Both the position numbers and the translations under genes were made by a program. Positions 18,347 to 25,998 of a DNA stretch of 64,000 bases are shown one piece after another. Within the stretch, counting starts at the first letter, position 1. Every line of letters starts with the position of its first letter. The stretch spans positions 1,053,751-1,117,750 of the forward strand of contig NZ_JASNWE010000001.1 of NCBI RefSeq assembly GCF_030283145.1, given 5' to 3'. The DNA is from Actinomadura xylanilytica (GTDB taxonomy: Bacteria; Actinomycetota; Actinomycetes; Streptosporangiales; Streptosporangiaceae). The notes under the pieces are model-generated. The model had not been told where the DNA came from, ran no database searches, and was given only the letters and a program-made list of their open reading frames with translations.

Positions 18347-18371
18347 CTTCGCCCATCCCCGTGCCGCCCGT

Positions 18372-18411
18372 CCCGTGCCGCCCGTCCCGGACCCGGGAGG
18401 GGCGGCACGGG
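18372..18411. terminator. Bidirectional hairpin between convergent genes
   Basis: CCCGTGCCGCCC (18372-18383) pairs with GGGCGGCACGGG (18400-18411), and the loop itself contains CCCGG/CCGGG. It lies between the peptidase gene and the converging Pth2-like gene. A direct copy of the left arm at 18360-18371 can pair as well. Confidence 0.8.
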
Positions 18412-18415
18412 CCGT

Positions 18416-19162
18416 TCAGCGGACGACCCAGGCGATCGCGGTCATGGTGCCCGGCGGCACCTCGGTGAAGCCGCCGTCGCGGACGGCGATCGTGGCGTGC
18501 TCGACGCAGCGCCGCCACGGGACGTCCCGGACCAGGTGCACCCGCAGGCCGCCGCCGGTCCACGCGTCCAGGTCGGGCCGCGACGCCTCGCGCAGCAGCA
18601 ACTGCGCGGCGTGCCCGCACTGCGCCGCCGCCTTGCCCGTGGTGATCGTCACCTCGGGGTTGAGCGCGAGCGCCGCGTACGGCGGCTCGGGCGGCGGGCC
18701 GGCCGGGGCGTCGTCGGCGAGGTCGAGCCCGGCGACCTGGAGCCTGGCCAGCGGGGGCGGCACGTCCGCCACCGGACCCGGCACGAACGCGCGCACCTCC
18801 GCGCCGTCGTGCTCGACGGTCACGCCGGGGAACGCCTGCGCCTCGGGCCACCGCACGCCCCGGGCGCGCCGCGTCACCTTCCGGATGCGCCGTGCCTCCC
18901 ATTCCCGGATCGCTGCGCGCCACTGCCCGGGACGCTCCCCGTCCGGTTCGCCCGCGGCGGGCTCGGCGGTCTCCGCGGGCTCGGCGGCCTGCGGGGCTTC
19001 GGGCTCGGGCCCGGTGGCGCGCGGGTCGGTGAGCAGCCGTGCCACCGCCATCGCCGCCGCCTCGCAGACCGCGCCGTGGCCGGGTGGATCGGCCTTCTCG
19101 GCGCGTACCACTAGCTGCATCGCCCAGGGCGGGTCGTCGAGAGGGTCGTAGTCAGGTCGCAC
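18416..19162 (-). CDS. Pth2-type peptidyl-tRNA hydrolase-like protein
   Basis: A 248-residue cytoplasmic protein. The C-terminal half carries the Pth2 hallmark ITTGKAAAQCGHAAQLLLRE and the end motif GTMTAIAWVVR. It therefore resembles archaeal-type peptidyl-tRNA hydrolases, which free peptide from peptidyl-tRNA. An acidic Ala/Glu/Pro insert at about residues 50-85 is unusual compared with the 115-residue core enzyme. The GTG start at 19162 follows an AATACT hexamer by six bases and has no ribosome-binding site, so the mRNA is probably leaderless. Bacteria normally rely on Pth1, so this copy may have a different substrate. Confidence 0.75.
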   Translation of the reverse strand: MRPDYDPLDDPPWAMQLVVRAEKADPPGHGAVCEAAAMAVARLLTDPRATGPEPEAPQAAEPAETAEPAAGEPDGERPGQWRAAIREWEARRIRKVTRRARGVRWPEAQAFPGVTVEHDGAEVRAFVPGPVADVPPPLARLQVAGLDLADDAPAGPPPEPPYAALALNPEVTITTGKAAAQCGHAAQLLLREASRPDLDAWTGGGLRVHLVRDVPWRRCVEHATIAVRDGGFTEVPPGTMTAIAWVVR

Positions 19163-19341
19163 GCCTGGAGTATTCCACCCGCAATCTCTGCGCCCGCACG
19201 CGACTTTCCCGAGGCGGATGTGGGTAATGCAACTCTTATCGCCCCCCGGACGTCTGACCCGGTGCGCGTGGTCGGCCGTGGGACGGCTCCGCCGGAGGGG
19301 GCGGGGGGACGCGGCGCGAGAGGTCGGCTCGGAGGTCGCCG

Positions 19342-20457
19342 GTGACCAGAGGTGCCTGGAGCAACTCCATCCCCGGGATCGGCACGTTCTTCGTCGGCAT
19401 CGACGTCGCGCCGGGCCGCTACCGGTGCGACGACGGCAAGGGCGGCTGGTGGGTCCGGTTCACCGGACCCGGCGGCGGCGACCCGGTCGGCTCGTGGCCG
19501 CTGCCGGCCGGGCCCGTCGAGATCGAGATCACCGCCACCGACTTCGCCTTCGAGACGCACGTCGGCGCGTACTGGCGGCGGATCGCGCCGGCCCACCCGG
19601 CCGGCGCCACGCCGCGCGCCGAGCTGCGGCCGGTCGCCGACCCGGCGCTGCGGGCCGAGCTCGACACCATCGTCGCGCGGCGCCGCCCGCTGGTGTGGCT
19701 GGCGCCGCTGACCGTGCTCGGCCTCGGGCTGATCGGCTCGCCGCTGCTCGGCTCGCTGTGGCTGCTCGGGCTGGCGATGCTCGCCGTGCTGATCGCACTC
19801 GGCACCCCGTCGGTCTCGCTCGACCTGCGGCGGGCCCGCGAGCTCCAGCGCCGCCGCGACCGCTACCTCACCCCCGAGGACTTCGACGGCCCCGCCCGCG
19901 AGCTGCTCGGCCGCGCCCAGGCCGCCGTCGACGCCGTGCGCGACTCCGAGGTCAACCGGGAGGGCCTGCTCGACTCGGTCGACAACGCGGTCACGCTGCC
20001 CCGCCAGGAGTGGGAGATCGCGCAGGTGCTCGCCAAGCAGTCGCGGCTGCGCGGCGAGCAGGAGGAGATCTCCGGTTCCGCCGGACTGCCGGAGGTCGAG
20101 GCGGCGCTGCTCCCGCTGCGGGAGAAGCTCGACGCCTCCGTCGCCGCGCTGACCCGCCGGGTGGAGGCCCTCGAACGCTACGCCGAGCGGACCTGTTCGG
20201 CCGACGAGGCGCTCCGGGCCCACCGCTACCTGGAGACGATCGCCGAACGGGCGCACGAGTACGACGAGCTGCTCGCCGACACCGTCCGCGACGATCTGGC
20301 GCTGCCCGCGATCGAGCGGCTCACCGAGCAGAGCGACGAGCTCGTCCGCACACTCCGCGCCCGCCTGGCCGAGGCCGCCGAGGCGGGCGGGGCCGTGCTC
20401 CCCCTGGCCCCGGCCCCGTCCCCGCCGCCGGACGCCGAGAGCCCACCGGCCGACTGA
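19342..20457 (+). CDS. Membrane protein with coiled-coil C-terminus, function unknown
   Basis: A 371-residue protein. Residues 1-95 form a beta-rich domain with GIDVAPGRYRCDDGKGGWWVRF, a pattern seen in small actinobacterial lipoprotein-like domains. Two adjoining transmembrane helices (PLVWLAPLTVLGLGLIGSPLL, LWLLGLAMLAVLIALG) lie at about residues 113-150. The rest is charged and helical with strong coiled-coil character (RRARELQRRRDRYL, EVEAALLPLREKLDASVAAL). GTG 19342 has GGAGG at 19331-19335. The role is not known; it could be a membrane-anchored scaffold. Confidence 0.7.
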   Translation: MTRGAWSNSIPGIGTFFVGIDVAPGRYRCDDGKGGWWVRFTGPGGGDPVGSWPLPAGPVEIEITATDFAFETHVGAYWRRIAPAHPAGATPRAELRPVADPALRAELDTIVARRRPLVWLAPLTVLGLGLIGSPLLGSLWLLGLAMLAVLIALGTPSVSLDLRRARELQRRRDRYLTPEDFDGPARELLGRAQAAVDAVRDSEVNREGLLDSVDNAVTLPRQEWEIAQVLAKQSRLRGEQEEISGSAGLPEVEAALLPLREKLDASVAALTRRVEALERYAERTCSADEALRAHRYLETIAERAHEYDELLADTVRDDLALPAIERLTEQSDELVRTLRARLAEAAEAGGAVLPLAPAPSPPPDAESPPAD

Positions 20458-20819
20458 TCCCGCGCACAACGTCGCGTCCCAGCACGTCATGGCATCGGCC
20501 GGCACCCGTCTCCACGCCGAGCCGCGACCGGCTGAAATACCACGGCATCACCTGGTCCCGGCCCGGCCGGTCCGAGGCGCCGTGAACTCCATCGGCCTCT
20601 TCGGGAAACACCTAGGGGACGGACGGTTCGTGGCCGCTGGAGGAAGGGTGTCCGGGCCGGCCCCGCTCCCGCTTGGGAAGTCGGGCTCGGACCGCGAGAC
20701 GCCCGAGCGTGAAAGTTATCGAATCGGTTTTGAAATGTAGCCGTTCTGTGTAATATGCCGCCAAACGATCTTGTGGCGGTGTCCTGGATTCGTCCGGGCG
20801 CCGCCAGAACGGGGAGCAC
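20458..20819 (+). other. Long 5' region of the lectin gene
   Basis: This 362-base gap holds no credible gene. Bases 20711-20775 are clearly A/T-richer than the surroundings and include TTGAAA (20730-20735) and TAATAT (20751-20756), a possible but short-spaced promoter for the ricin-type lectin. GGGGAGC at 20812-20818 is its ribosome-binding site. Confidence 0.5.
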
Positions 20820-21359
20820 ATGAAGCGCAAGCAGTTGGCCCTCACCCTGGCCTCCGCCGGGGCGATGCTGGTGGGCACGGCCTCCGCCGCGGCGGCGGCC
20901 CCCGTCGCCCCCGCGGCCCCCGCGGCCCCCGCCGCCTCCTCGTCAGCGACCGGGGGCGACGCGCACGTGATGATCACGTCGTTCCAGTACAAGAGCAAGC
21001 AGACGGGCAAGTGCCTGGACACGAGGAAGGACGCCGGGAACGCGGCCGTCCGGCAGGTCGACTGCCACCCGCGCAAGCACAAGGACATCAGGCACCAGCT
21101 CTGGGTCCTCGAGAACGACGGCACCTTCCGCAGCTCCGTCAACGACAAGAACTGCCTGACCGTCTACGGCACCGCCGCCGTTGTCATGCGCAAGTGCGGC
21201 GCCGGCAAGACCCAGCAGTGGAAGTGGACCGGCGGCGCCACCGGGAAGCTGAAGAACCCGGCCAAGAACAAGTGCCTGTCCACCTACCCGGGATCGACCT
21301 ACTTCCGTATCGACCCGTGCGGGACCGGCGGGAACAAGCGCGTCTGGAAGCACGTCTGA
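20820..21359 (+). CDS. Secreted ricin-type beta-trefoil lectin
   Basis: A 179-residue exported protein. A Sec signal peptide (MKRKQLALTLASAGAMLVGT, cleavage near residue 23-27) is followed by an Ala/Pro linker and one ricin B domain with its three lobes: TGKCLDTRKDAG, DKNCLTVYGTAA and KNKCLSTYPGS. QxW-type core motifs appear as HQLWVLEN and QQWKW, and the cysteines can pair within lobes. There is no attached enzyme domain, so it probably binds sugars or cell-wall polymers on its own. The transcript ends at a strong hairpin (21508-21553). Confidence 0.85.
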   Translation: MKRKQLALTLASAGAMLVGTASAAAAAPVAPAAPAAPAASSSATGGDAHVMITSFQYKSKQTGKCLDTRKDAGNAAVRQVDCHPRKHKDIRHQLWVLENDGTFRSSVNDKNCLTVYGTAAVVMRKCGAGKTQQWKWTGGATGKLKNPAKNKCLSTYPGSTYFRIDPCGTGGNKRVWKHV

Positions 21360-21507
21360 TCAGCCGCACCTCCATGCCGTAGACCGTGACCGCTCCCAGG
21401 GCGGTGGTCCCGGACCTCGCGCTTTCGTGACCTCTCCCGCGCCGGTACATGGAGGCAGACGCACGGCCGGTGTCCAGGGCGCGCCTCAGCTGTCGCGCAA
21501 GCGCGGT

Positions 21508-21553
21508 ACCTGGCCGGTGAGGCGAAGCCGGAGACAAGCCTCACCGGCCAGGT
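21508..21553. terminator. Bidirectional terminator hairpin
   Basis: ACCTGGCCGGTGAGGC (21508-21523) and GCCTCACCGGCCAGGT (21538-21553) are a perfect 16-bp inverted repeat with a 14-base loop. It lies between the lectin gene and the converging HAD gene; the rest of the 21360-21635 gap shows nothing else. Confidence 0.9.
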
Positions 21554-21635
21554 GGCGAAGCAATGTCGCGCTCGCCCGAGCACGGTCGGCGTCCGAGCCG
21601 CCAGGCGAGGACGCCGACCGGGATTGAAAGACGAA

Positions 21636-22223
21636 CTAGCCGACCAGGGCCCGGACCTGGGACGGGGAGCTGAAGACCTCGGCGCGCATGCCGACCTCGC
21701 GGGCGGCGATCACGTTGCGTTCGGAGTCGTCGAAGAACAGCACGTCGGCGGGGGCGACGCCGAGGCGTTCGGCGCAGATCTCGTACGCGCGCGGGTCGGG
21801 CTTGGCCACCCCGATCCGGCAGGAGTAGGTCAGCGCGTCGAAGCGGCTCAGCCAGGCGCCGTGCCGGGCCTCGAAACGGGGCAGCAGGTCGGAGATGGTG
21901 TTGGACAGAAGGCCGAGGGTGCGGCCCCGGCCGGCCAGTTCGGTGACGAGCTCGACCATCCGGCCGTCCACCTCGCACCAGCTCTCCAGGTCGGCCTCGA
22001 TGAGCGCGGGCACGTCGGCGAAGGCGGCGCCGGCCCGTCCGGCGACGGCCGCCCAGTACGCTGCGCTCTCCTGGCCGGCGTCGTAGGCGGGCCGGCAGGC
22101 CCAGTAGGCGTCCCAGAACGGGGCGCCGGAGAGACCGGCGAGCCCCTCGATCCGGGCGATCGCCGCCGGGGTCTGGGTCCGGGCGATGACTCCGTACAGA
22201 TCGAAAACGATCACATCTGCCAT
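21636..22223 (-). CDS. HAD-superfamily hydrolase (haloacid dehalogenase-like)
   Basis: A 195-residue subclass IA HAD protein. The nucleophile motif is VIVFDLYGVIA with Asp8; the position two residues on is Tyr10 rather than the Asp of HAD phosphatases, as seen in L-2-haloacid dehalogenases. Later motifs are LGLLSNTI (Ser/Asn), a Lys in GVAKPDPRAYEI, and FFDDSERNVIAA. The change favours dehalogenase-like or non-phosphatase chemistry, but many unrelated HADs share it. ATG 22223 starts the family-typical MADVIVFDL. The perfect KstR2 operator at 22279-22292 lies 55 bases upstream, so it may belong to the regulon. It is divergent from the regulator gene. Confidence 0.75.
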   Translation of the reverse strand: MADVIVFDLYGVIARTQTPAAIARIEGLAGLSGAPFWDAYWACRPAYDAGQESAAYWAAVAGRAGAAFADVPALIEADLESWCEVDGRMVELVTELAGRGRTLGLLSNTISDLLPRFEARHGAWLSRFDALTYSCRIGVAKPDPRAYEICAERLGVAPADVLFFDDSERNVIAAREVGMRAEVFSSPSQVRALVG

Positions 22224-22278
22224 GTCCCCGACCCTACGCAGGCCCGGGGAATGCCGCCGACCAGGCGGCCGAACCTGG

Positions 22279-22292
22279 AACAAGCGCTTGTT
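22279..22292. promoter_or_regulatory. Perfect KstR2-consensus palindrome
   Basis: AACAAGCGCTTGTT at 22279-22292 is a perfect 14-bp palindrome and matches every fixed base of AnCAAGnnCTTGnT. It lies in the divergent region between the HAD gene and the KstR2-like regulator and could repress both. Confidence 0.85.
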
Positions 22293-22326
22293 GCACCGCG
22301 TAACCTGTTGTCAGCGCGTCGGGTCG

Positions 22327-22355
22327 AGCAAGCGGTTGGGCGCGCACGGCATAAT
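22327..22355 (+). promoter_or_regulatory. Autoregulatory half-conserved operator and -10 of the regulator gene
   Basis: AGCAAGCGGTTGGG (22327-22340) keeps the left arm of the operator with one change in the right arm. CATAAT (22350-22355) is a good -10 hexamer, and the GTG start of the regulator begins exactly seven bases after it, predicting a leaderless transcript. Confidence 0.65.
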
Positions 22356-22361
22356 GAGAGG

Positions 22362-23030
22362 GTGACGACCACGAGCGCCAATTCAGGACGACCCAGGACC
22401 CGCACCGCTGGTGAGGGCGGGGCCCGCCGCCGCGGCAAGGGCTCGCCCGCCCTCGCCTCGGAACGGCGTGAGCACCTGATCAGGCTCGCGGCCGACCTCT
22501 TCGCCGAGAAGGGCTTCCAGGCCACGACGGTGCGCAACATCGCCGACGAGGCGGGCATCCTCTCCGGCAGCCTCTACCACCACTTCGACTCCAAGGAGTC
22601 GATCGTCGACGAGATCCTCGCGGGCTTCTTCCGCGAGATCATGTCGGCCTACCAGTCGGTCATCGACGAGGGCAAGAACCCGCGCGAGACCATCGCCGGC
22701 CTGATCCGCATCGCGTTCGGCACCCTGGAGCCGCACCGCGCCGCGATCACTGTGATGCAGAACGACTGGAACTACCTCAAGGACATGGACCGCTTCGCCT
22801 ACCTCACCGACTCCGAGGACAAGGTGGAGAAGATGTGGGTCGACACGATCAAGGCGGGCCAGCGCGACGGCCTGTTCCGCGACGACATCGACCCCAAGCT
22901 CACCTACCGGATGATCCGCGACACGGTGTGGGTGGCGGTGCGCTGGTTCAAGCCGGGCGGCCGGCTGAACGCGAGCGGCCTCGCCGAGCACTACCTCAAG
23001 GTCATGTTCGACGGCATCAACACGCACTGA
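22362..23030 (+). CDS. KstR2-like TetR-family regulator
   Basis: A 222-residue TetR repressor. After a basic, disordered N-terminus (about 33 residues) comes the DNA-binding domain with FAEKGFQATTVRNIADEAG and the recognition segment GILSGSLYHHFDSKE (about residues 65-79), which is nearly identical to what I recall of mycobacterial KstR2. The C-terminal ligand domain also follows KstR2: KMWVDTIKAGQRDGLFRDDI and YRMIRDTVWVAVRWFKPGG. KstR2 controls HIP (ring C/D) catabolism in response to HIP-CoA. Nine KstR2-like sites in this window include two beside this gene, so autoregulation and control of the scattered catabolic operons are likely. The true ligand here may be another acyl-CoA. GTG 22362 has no Shine-Dalgarno and seems leaderless. 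Confidence 0.85.
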   Translation: MTTTSANSGRPRTRTAGEGGARRRGKGSPALASERREHLIRLAADLFAEKGFQATTVRNIADEAGILSGSLYHHFDSKESIVDEILAGFFREIMSAYQSVIDEGKNPRETIAGLIRIAFGTLEPHRAAITVMQNDWNYLKDMDRFAYLTDSEDKVEKMWVDTIKAGQRDGLFRDDIDPKLTYRMIRDTVWVAVRWFKPGGRLNASGLAEHYLKVMFDGINTH

Positions 23031-23308
23031 GCCCTCCGCCGCCGCACGGCCCGTCCGGCACGGGTCGTGCGCCGCGGCGCCGGCGACGGGACGCCGCGCG
23101 GTCCGGTGCAGCGTGTGCCCGGACGAGCGGCCGAACGCAGACGCCGTCCGGCCTGGTCAGAACCGTCCCCGCGGGTCTCCCGACGCGTCCGGGCCCCGTA
23201 ACGACGCCCGGCAGTCCATAGTGTCATTAGTCACACTTTACCGATCCGGGGTGACGCTTTGGGCTGTGAGGACGCTGTTACCGAAGAGAACAACGGGGGG
23301 AGGGCGAC

Positions 23309-23536
23309 ATGACGGCTCAGCGAGACGCCGCCGGTCGTGAGGAACCGACGCCCGAGGCGTTGCGGGCCCGGACGGTGCAGGGGCTCCAGGAGCAGTTCCC
23401 GGGGGTGCGCGTCTGGTTCGGGCGGGCCACCGGTTCGTGGTGGGCGCTGGTCCCTTCGCGCGGCGGGCCGCGCCTGGTGGAGGCGCCCACGCCGGAGGGA
23501 CTGCGCACATCGATCATCGGCGCCCGCTCCGGGTGA
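23309..23536 (+). CDS. Small hypothetical protein
   Basis: A 75-residue soluble protein beginning with ATG after a GGGGGGAGGG site. It has a compact core (VQGLQEQFPGVRVWFGRATGSWWALVP) with a WW pair and a C-terminal EAPTPEGLRTSI segment. It looks like a small actinobacterial stand-alone domain of unknown role. It converges on the second aldolase gene. The A/T-richer sequence at 23215-23300 is its likely promoter region. Confidence 0.65.
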   Translation: MTAQRDAAGREEPTPEALRARTVQGLQEQFPGVRVWFGRATGSWWALVPSRGGPRLVEAPTPEGLRTSIIGARSG

Positions 23537-23561
23537 CCGGCGCCCGTCCGCGGGCGGACGC

Positions 23562-24719
23562 TCAGGCGGCGGTGAGGATGGCGGCGCTGCCGTAGCTGCC
23601 ACCGAATCCGGTGCACAGCGCCACGCCCGCCCCGCGCACCTGGTTGGTCCCGGCGCCGCGCAGTTGCCGGACGGCTTCGGCGACGTTGTTGAGCCCGTGC
23701 ACGTACCCCTCCGACAGCAGCCCGCCGTGCGGGTTGACGGGGAAGCGCCCGTTCCAGGTGATCTCCTGTGCGCGCAGGACGGCGCCGAGGTCCTCGCGCG
23801 GCACCAGGCCGAAGTCTTCGAGCTGCCGGGGCACCAGCCACCCGTAGGCGTCGTACAGCAGCGACACGTCGACGTGCTCGGGCTTCATCCCGGCGGCCTC
23901 GTACAGCGGGCCGGCCAGGTAGGACGAGAAGAGGCGGGTGACGTCGGCGGCCTTGTCCATGGTGGACGCGCCGGGCCCGCCGCCGCGCACGACGGCGTGG
24001 ATCCGGGGCGCGTCCGGGACGCGGTCCGCCCTGGTGACGACCAGGGCGCAGGCCCCGTCGGTCTCCTGGCAGCAGTCCATCCGGCGCAGCGGGGAGGCCA
24101 CCATGGGGCTGGCGAGGTAGGTCGCCATGTCGAGGCGTTCCCGCCGGAGCGCGCGCGGGTTGCGGACGGCGTGCGCGCGCGACTGCGCGACGATCGCGTG
24201 GGTGTGCACCTCGTCCAGCCCGGCGTCGTGCAGGTAGCGCTGCCCGGCGAGGGCGAACTGGTGGACGGGCCCGGCCATGCCGTACGGGTGGGTGAACTGC
24301 TCCTCGGTCCCCTCCCCCAGCTTGAGTCCGAGGGCGTTCATCCGCTTCCCGGACCGGCCGTTGAGCGCCCGGTAGACCAGCACGTTCTCGGCCAGGCCCG
24401 CGTCGACGAGCATCGCGGCGTCGGCGAGGATCGACGCGCTCTGCGTGCCGCCGCCGTAGATCTCGTTGTGCCAGCCGACCTCGGGGAGCCGCAGCTCCCG
24501 GGCCAGGTAGAGCACGGGAGCGGAGTCGTTGAGGTGGTAGCTGAGGATCGCGTCCGGGCGGTCGATCCCCGCGTCGGCGAGGGCGGCGCGGGAGGCCTCG
24601 GCGGCGAGCTGGAGCTCGGTCCGGCCCGACTCGCGGGTCAGGGCGGTCATCCCGACGCCCGCGACGGCCGCCTTCCCGGAGAAGCCCTGCCGTCCGGAGA
24701 AGCCCTGTCTGCCGCCCAC
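23562..24719 (-). CDS. Second Ltp-type thiolase-fold aldolase
   Basis: A 385-residue thiolase-superfamily protein paralogous to the one at 6189. The nucleophile position reads IYGGGTQSAS (residues 88-96) without Cys. The C-terminal signature LLYDAYGWLVPRQLEDFGL and NPHGGLLSEGYVHGLNNV keep the two motif tyrosines (Y289, Y339), spaced exactly as in the first copy (50 residues). A retro-aldolase function is therefore more likely than thiolysis. Unlike the first copy it has no DUF35 gene beside it; the DUF35 at 52006, also under a KstR2-like site, is a candidate partner. The N-terminus has a duplicated QGFSGR unit. A KstR2-like operator lies about 160 bases upstream. Confidence 0.8.
   Translation of the reverse strand: MGGRQGFSGRQGFSGKAAVAGVGMTALTRESGRTELQLAAEASRAALADAGIDRPDAILSYHLNDSAPVLYLARELRLPEVGWHNEIYGGGTQSASILADAAMLVDAGLAENVLVYRALNGRSGKRMNALGLKLGEGTEEQFTHPYGMAGPVHQFALAGQRYLHDAGLDEVHTHAIVAQSRAHAVRNPRALRRERLDMATYLASPMVASPLRRMDCCQETDGACALVVTRADRVPDAPRIHAVVRGGGPGASTMDKAADVTRLFSSYLAGPLYEAAGMKPEHVDVSLLYDAYGWLVPRQLEDFGLVPREDLGAVLRAQEITWNGRFPVNPHGGLLSEGYVHGLNNVAEAVRQLRGAGTNQVRGAGVALCTGFGGSYGSAAILTAA
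24676..24711. repeat. 18-bp tandem duplication at the 5' end of the aldolase gene
   Basis: CCGGAGAAGCCCTG plus four bases is repeated at 24676-24693 and 24694-24711. On the minus strand it encodes two successive GRQGFS units at residues 3-14. It keeps the frame and looks like recent slippage. Confidence 0.8.
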
Positions 24720-24877
24720 GTGGCCCCTCTCCGCCCGTCCCCGGGAATGGTGCCGCCCGCCAAGGATGGGGCGCGATCCATCCTCGGCGGGCGGCGTCTG
24801 TGAGGCCGGGCCGGTCCGGCGGTGCCGCCGCCCGGCCGCTGCCGTCGGAGCCGAAACTAACGCGAAAATCTGTCACA

Positions 24878-24891
24878 CACAAGCGCTTGCT
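24878..24891 (-). promoter_or_regulatory. KstR2-like operator upstream of the second aldolase
   Basis: CACAAGCGCTTGCT matches 9 of 10 fixed bases of AnCAAGnnCTTGnT with a perfect CAAGCGCTTG core. It lies in the 260-base gap between the Dabb gene and the aldolase gene, in a relatively A/T-rich stretch, and should act on the minus-strand transcript to 24719. Confidence 0.78.
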
Positions 24892-24979
24892 CGGTAATCA
24901 TCCGCCGCCGCTCCCCGCTCGCCGGGCCGCCCTCGCACCGTCCGGCGGGCCCGGAGCGCGACGGCCTGGGACGCCGCGC

Positions 24980-25279
24980 CTACAAGGCGTACTGGACGGC
25001 CGCGCGCTCGGCCACGATCGGCGTGATGCACTCGTCGATGACCGCCCGGTGCGCCGGATGGTCGCGGTAGGCGAGGTACCCGTCGCGATCGGCGAAGTCG
25101 GCGACCACCACGAAGTCGTGGTTGCCGGGATTGACGCCCGCGTCGGCGCCGGCGGCGTAGGCCCGGATCTCCGGGATCACGCCGGGCAGGGCGCCGAGCC
25201 GGGCCGCGACCTCGTCCTGCTGACCGGTGGTCGTCCCCTCGGACCAGACGAACATCACCACGTGCCGGAATCCGCTCAT
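24980..25279 (-). CDS. Dabb (stress-responsive A/B barrel) domain protein
   Basis: A 99-residue dimeric alpha/beta-barrel protein. Signature parts are FRHVVMFVWSEGTT at the start, the Gly-rich middle and DGYLAYRDHPAHRAVIDECITPI near the end, which is typical of Dabb proteins. Family members include polyketide cyclases and aldehyde-handling enzymes as well as proteins of unknown role. ATG 25279. It is the same strand as and 59 bases from the flavodoxin-like gene upstream, so they probably form one transcript. It may act on an intermediate of the nearby catabolic genes, but this is only context. Confidence 0.75.
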   Translation of the reverse strand: MSGFRHVVMFVWSEGTTTGQQDEVAARLGALPGVIPEIRAYAAGADAGVNPGNHDFVVVADFADRDGYLAYRDHPAHRAVIDECITPIVAERAAVQYAL

Positions 25280-25338
25280 AGATCAAACTTAGCCCCGGCG
25301 GCGGCACCGGGGGGCCGCGGCTCGCGCGCAGGACGCGG

Positions 25339-25794
25339 TCAGACGTCGCCGAGCTCGGCGGCGACGGTCGCGCCCAGCTCCCAGCAGGACTCCAGGTCGG
25401 CCTTGCCCGGCTCGCCGGTGATCGCGAGCGGGGGCCGGACCGCGCGCCATCTCAGCCCGGTGGTGATCGACTCGAGCGCGCGCACGGCGCCGGTGGCGTC
25501 GTTGTTGCCGTGCAGGTAGGCCCCGAACGGACGGCGCGCGGTCTCGTCGAGGCACGGGTAGTAGACCTGGTCGAAGAAGTGCTTGAGCGCCCCGGAGAGG
25601 TAGCCGAGGTTGACCGGGGAGCCGAGCAGGTAGCCGTCGGCCGCCAGCACGTCGACCGGCGAGGCGGTCAGGGCGGCCCGCGCCTCGACCCGCACGCCCT
25701 CGACCTCGTCGGTCCCGGCCCCCGCGCGCACGGCCTCGTACATCGCGCGCAGCGACGGCGAGGGCGTGTGATGGACGATCAGCAGCGTCTTCAT
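25339..25794 (-). CDS. Flavodoxin/NADPH-FMN reductase-like protein
   Basis: A 151-residue flavodoxin-fold protein. The phosphate-binding loop appears as HHTPSPSLRAMYEAV after the first strand (MKTLLIV), and LLGSPVNLGYLSGALKHFFDQVYY is the FMN-ring loop of this family. A GAYLHGNNDATGAVRALESI stretch follows. It probably carries FMN and transfers electrons or reduces quinone-like compounds. ATG 25794 gives the canonical short N-terminus; longer frames are not credible. Its position next to the Dabb protein and near flavin monooxygenase genes suggests a supporting redox role. Confidence 0.75.
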   Translation of the reverse strand: MKTLLIVHHTPSPSLRAMYEAVRAGAGTDEVEGVRVEARAALTASPVDVLAADGYLLGSPVNLGYLSGALKHFFDQVYYPCLDETARRPFGAYLHGNNDATGAVRALESITTGLRWRAVRPPLAITGEPGKADLESCWELGATVAAELGDV

Positions 25795-25998
25795 CACGTT
25801 CGAGTCTAGGCCGACCGGACGGGATTTGGCCGGGTATGGCCGCCGCGACCGGCGGGTAGTGAACAGACGATCACCTCGGCCCCACCCCGCGCCCGTAGTC
25901 TGAAGATAAGGCAATGTCCAACGAAGGCCACACATAACGTCCGAATCGGGGAATGAGTTCCAACGGATCATGGTTGTGATCTCAGCGGAGGTGTCCTC

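Noticed and set aside
18360..18411. Repeated CCCGTGCCGCC units considered as a direct-repeat array
   Set aside because: Only two copies plus one inverted copy, best explained as a terminator hairpin between convergent genes.
20489..20740. An 83-codon frame upstream of the lectin gene
   Set aside because: It has no ribosome-binding site, no conserved-looking motif and runs into the A/T-rich promoter region.
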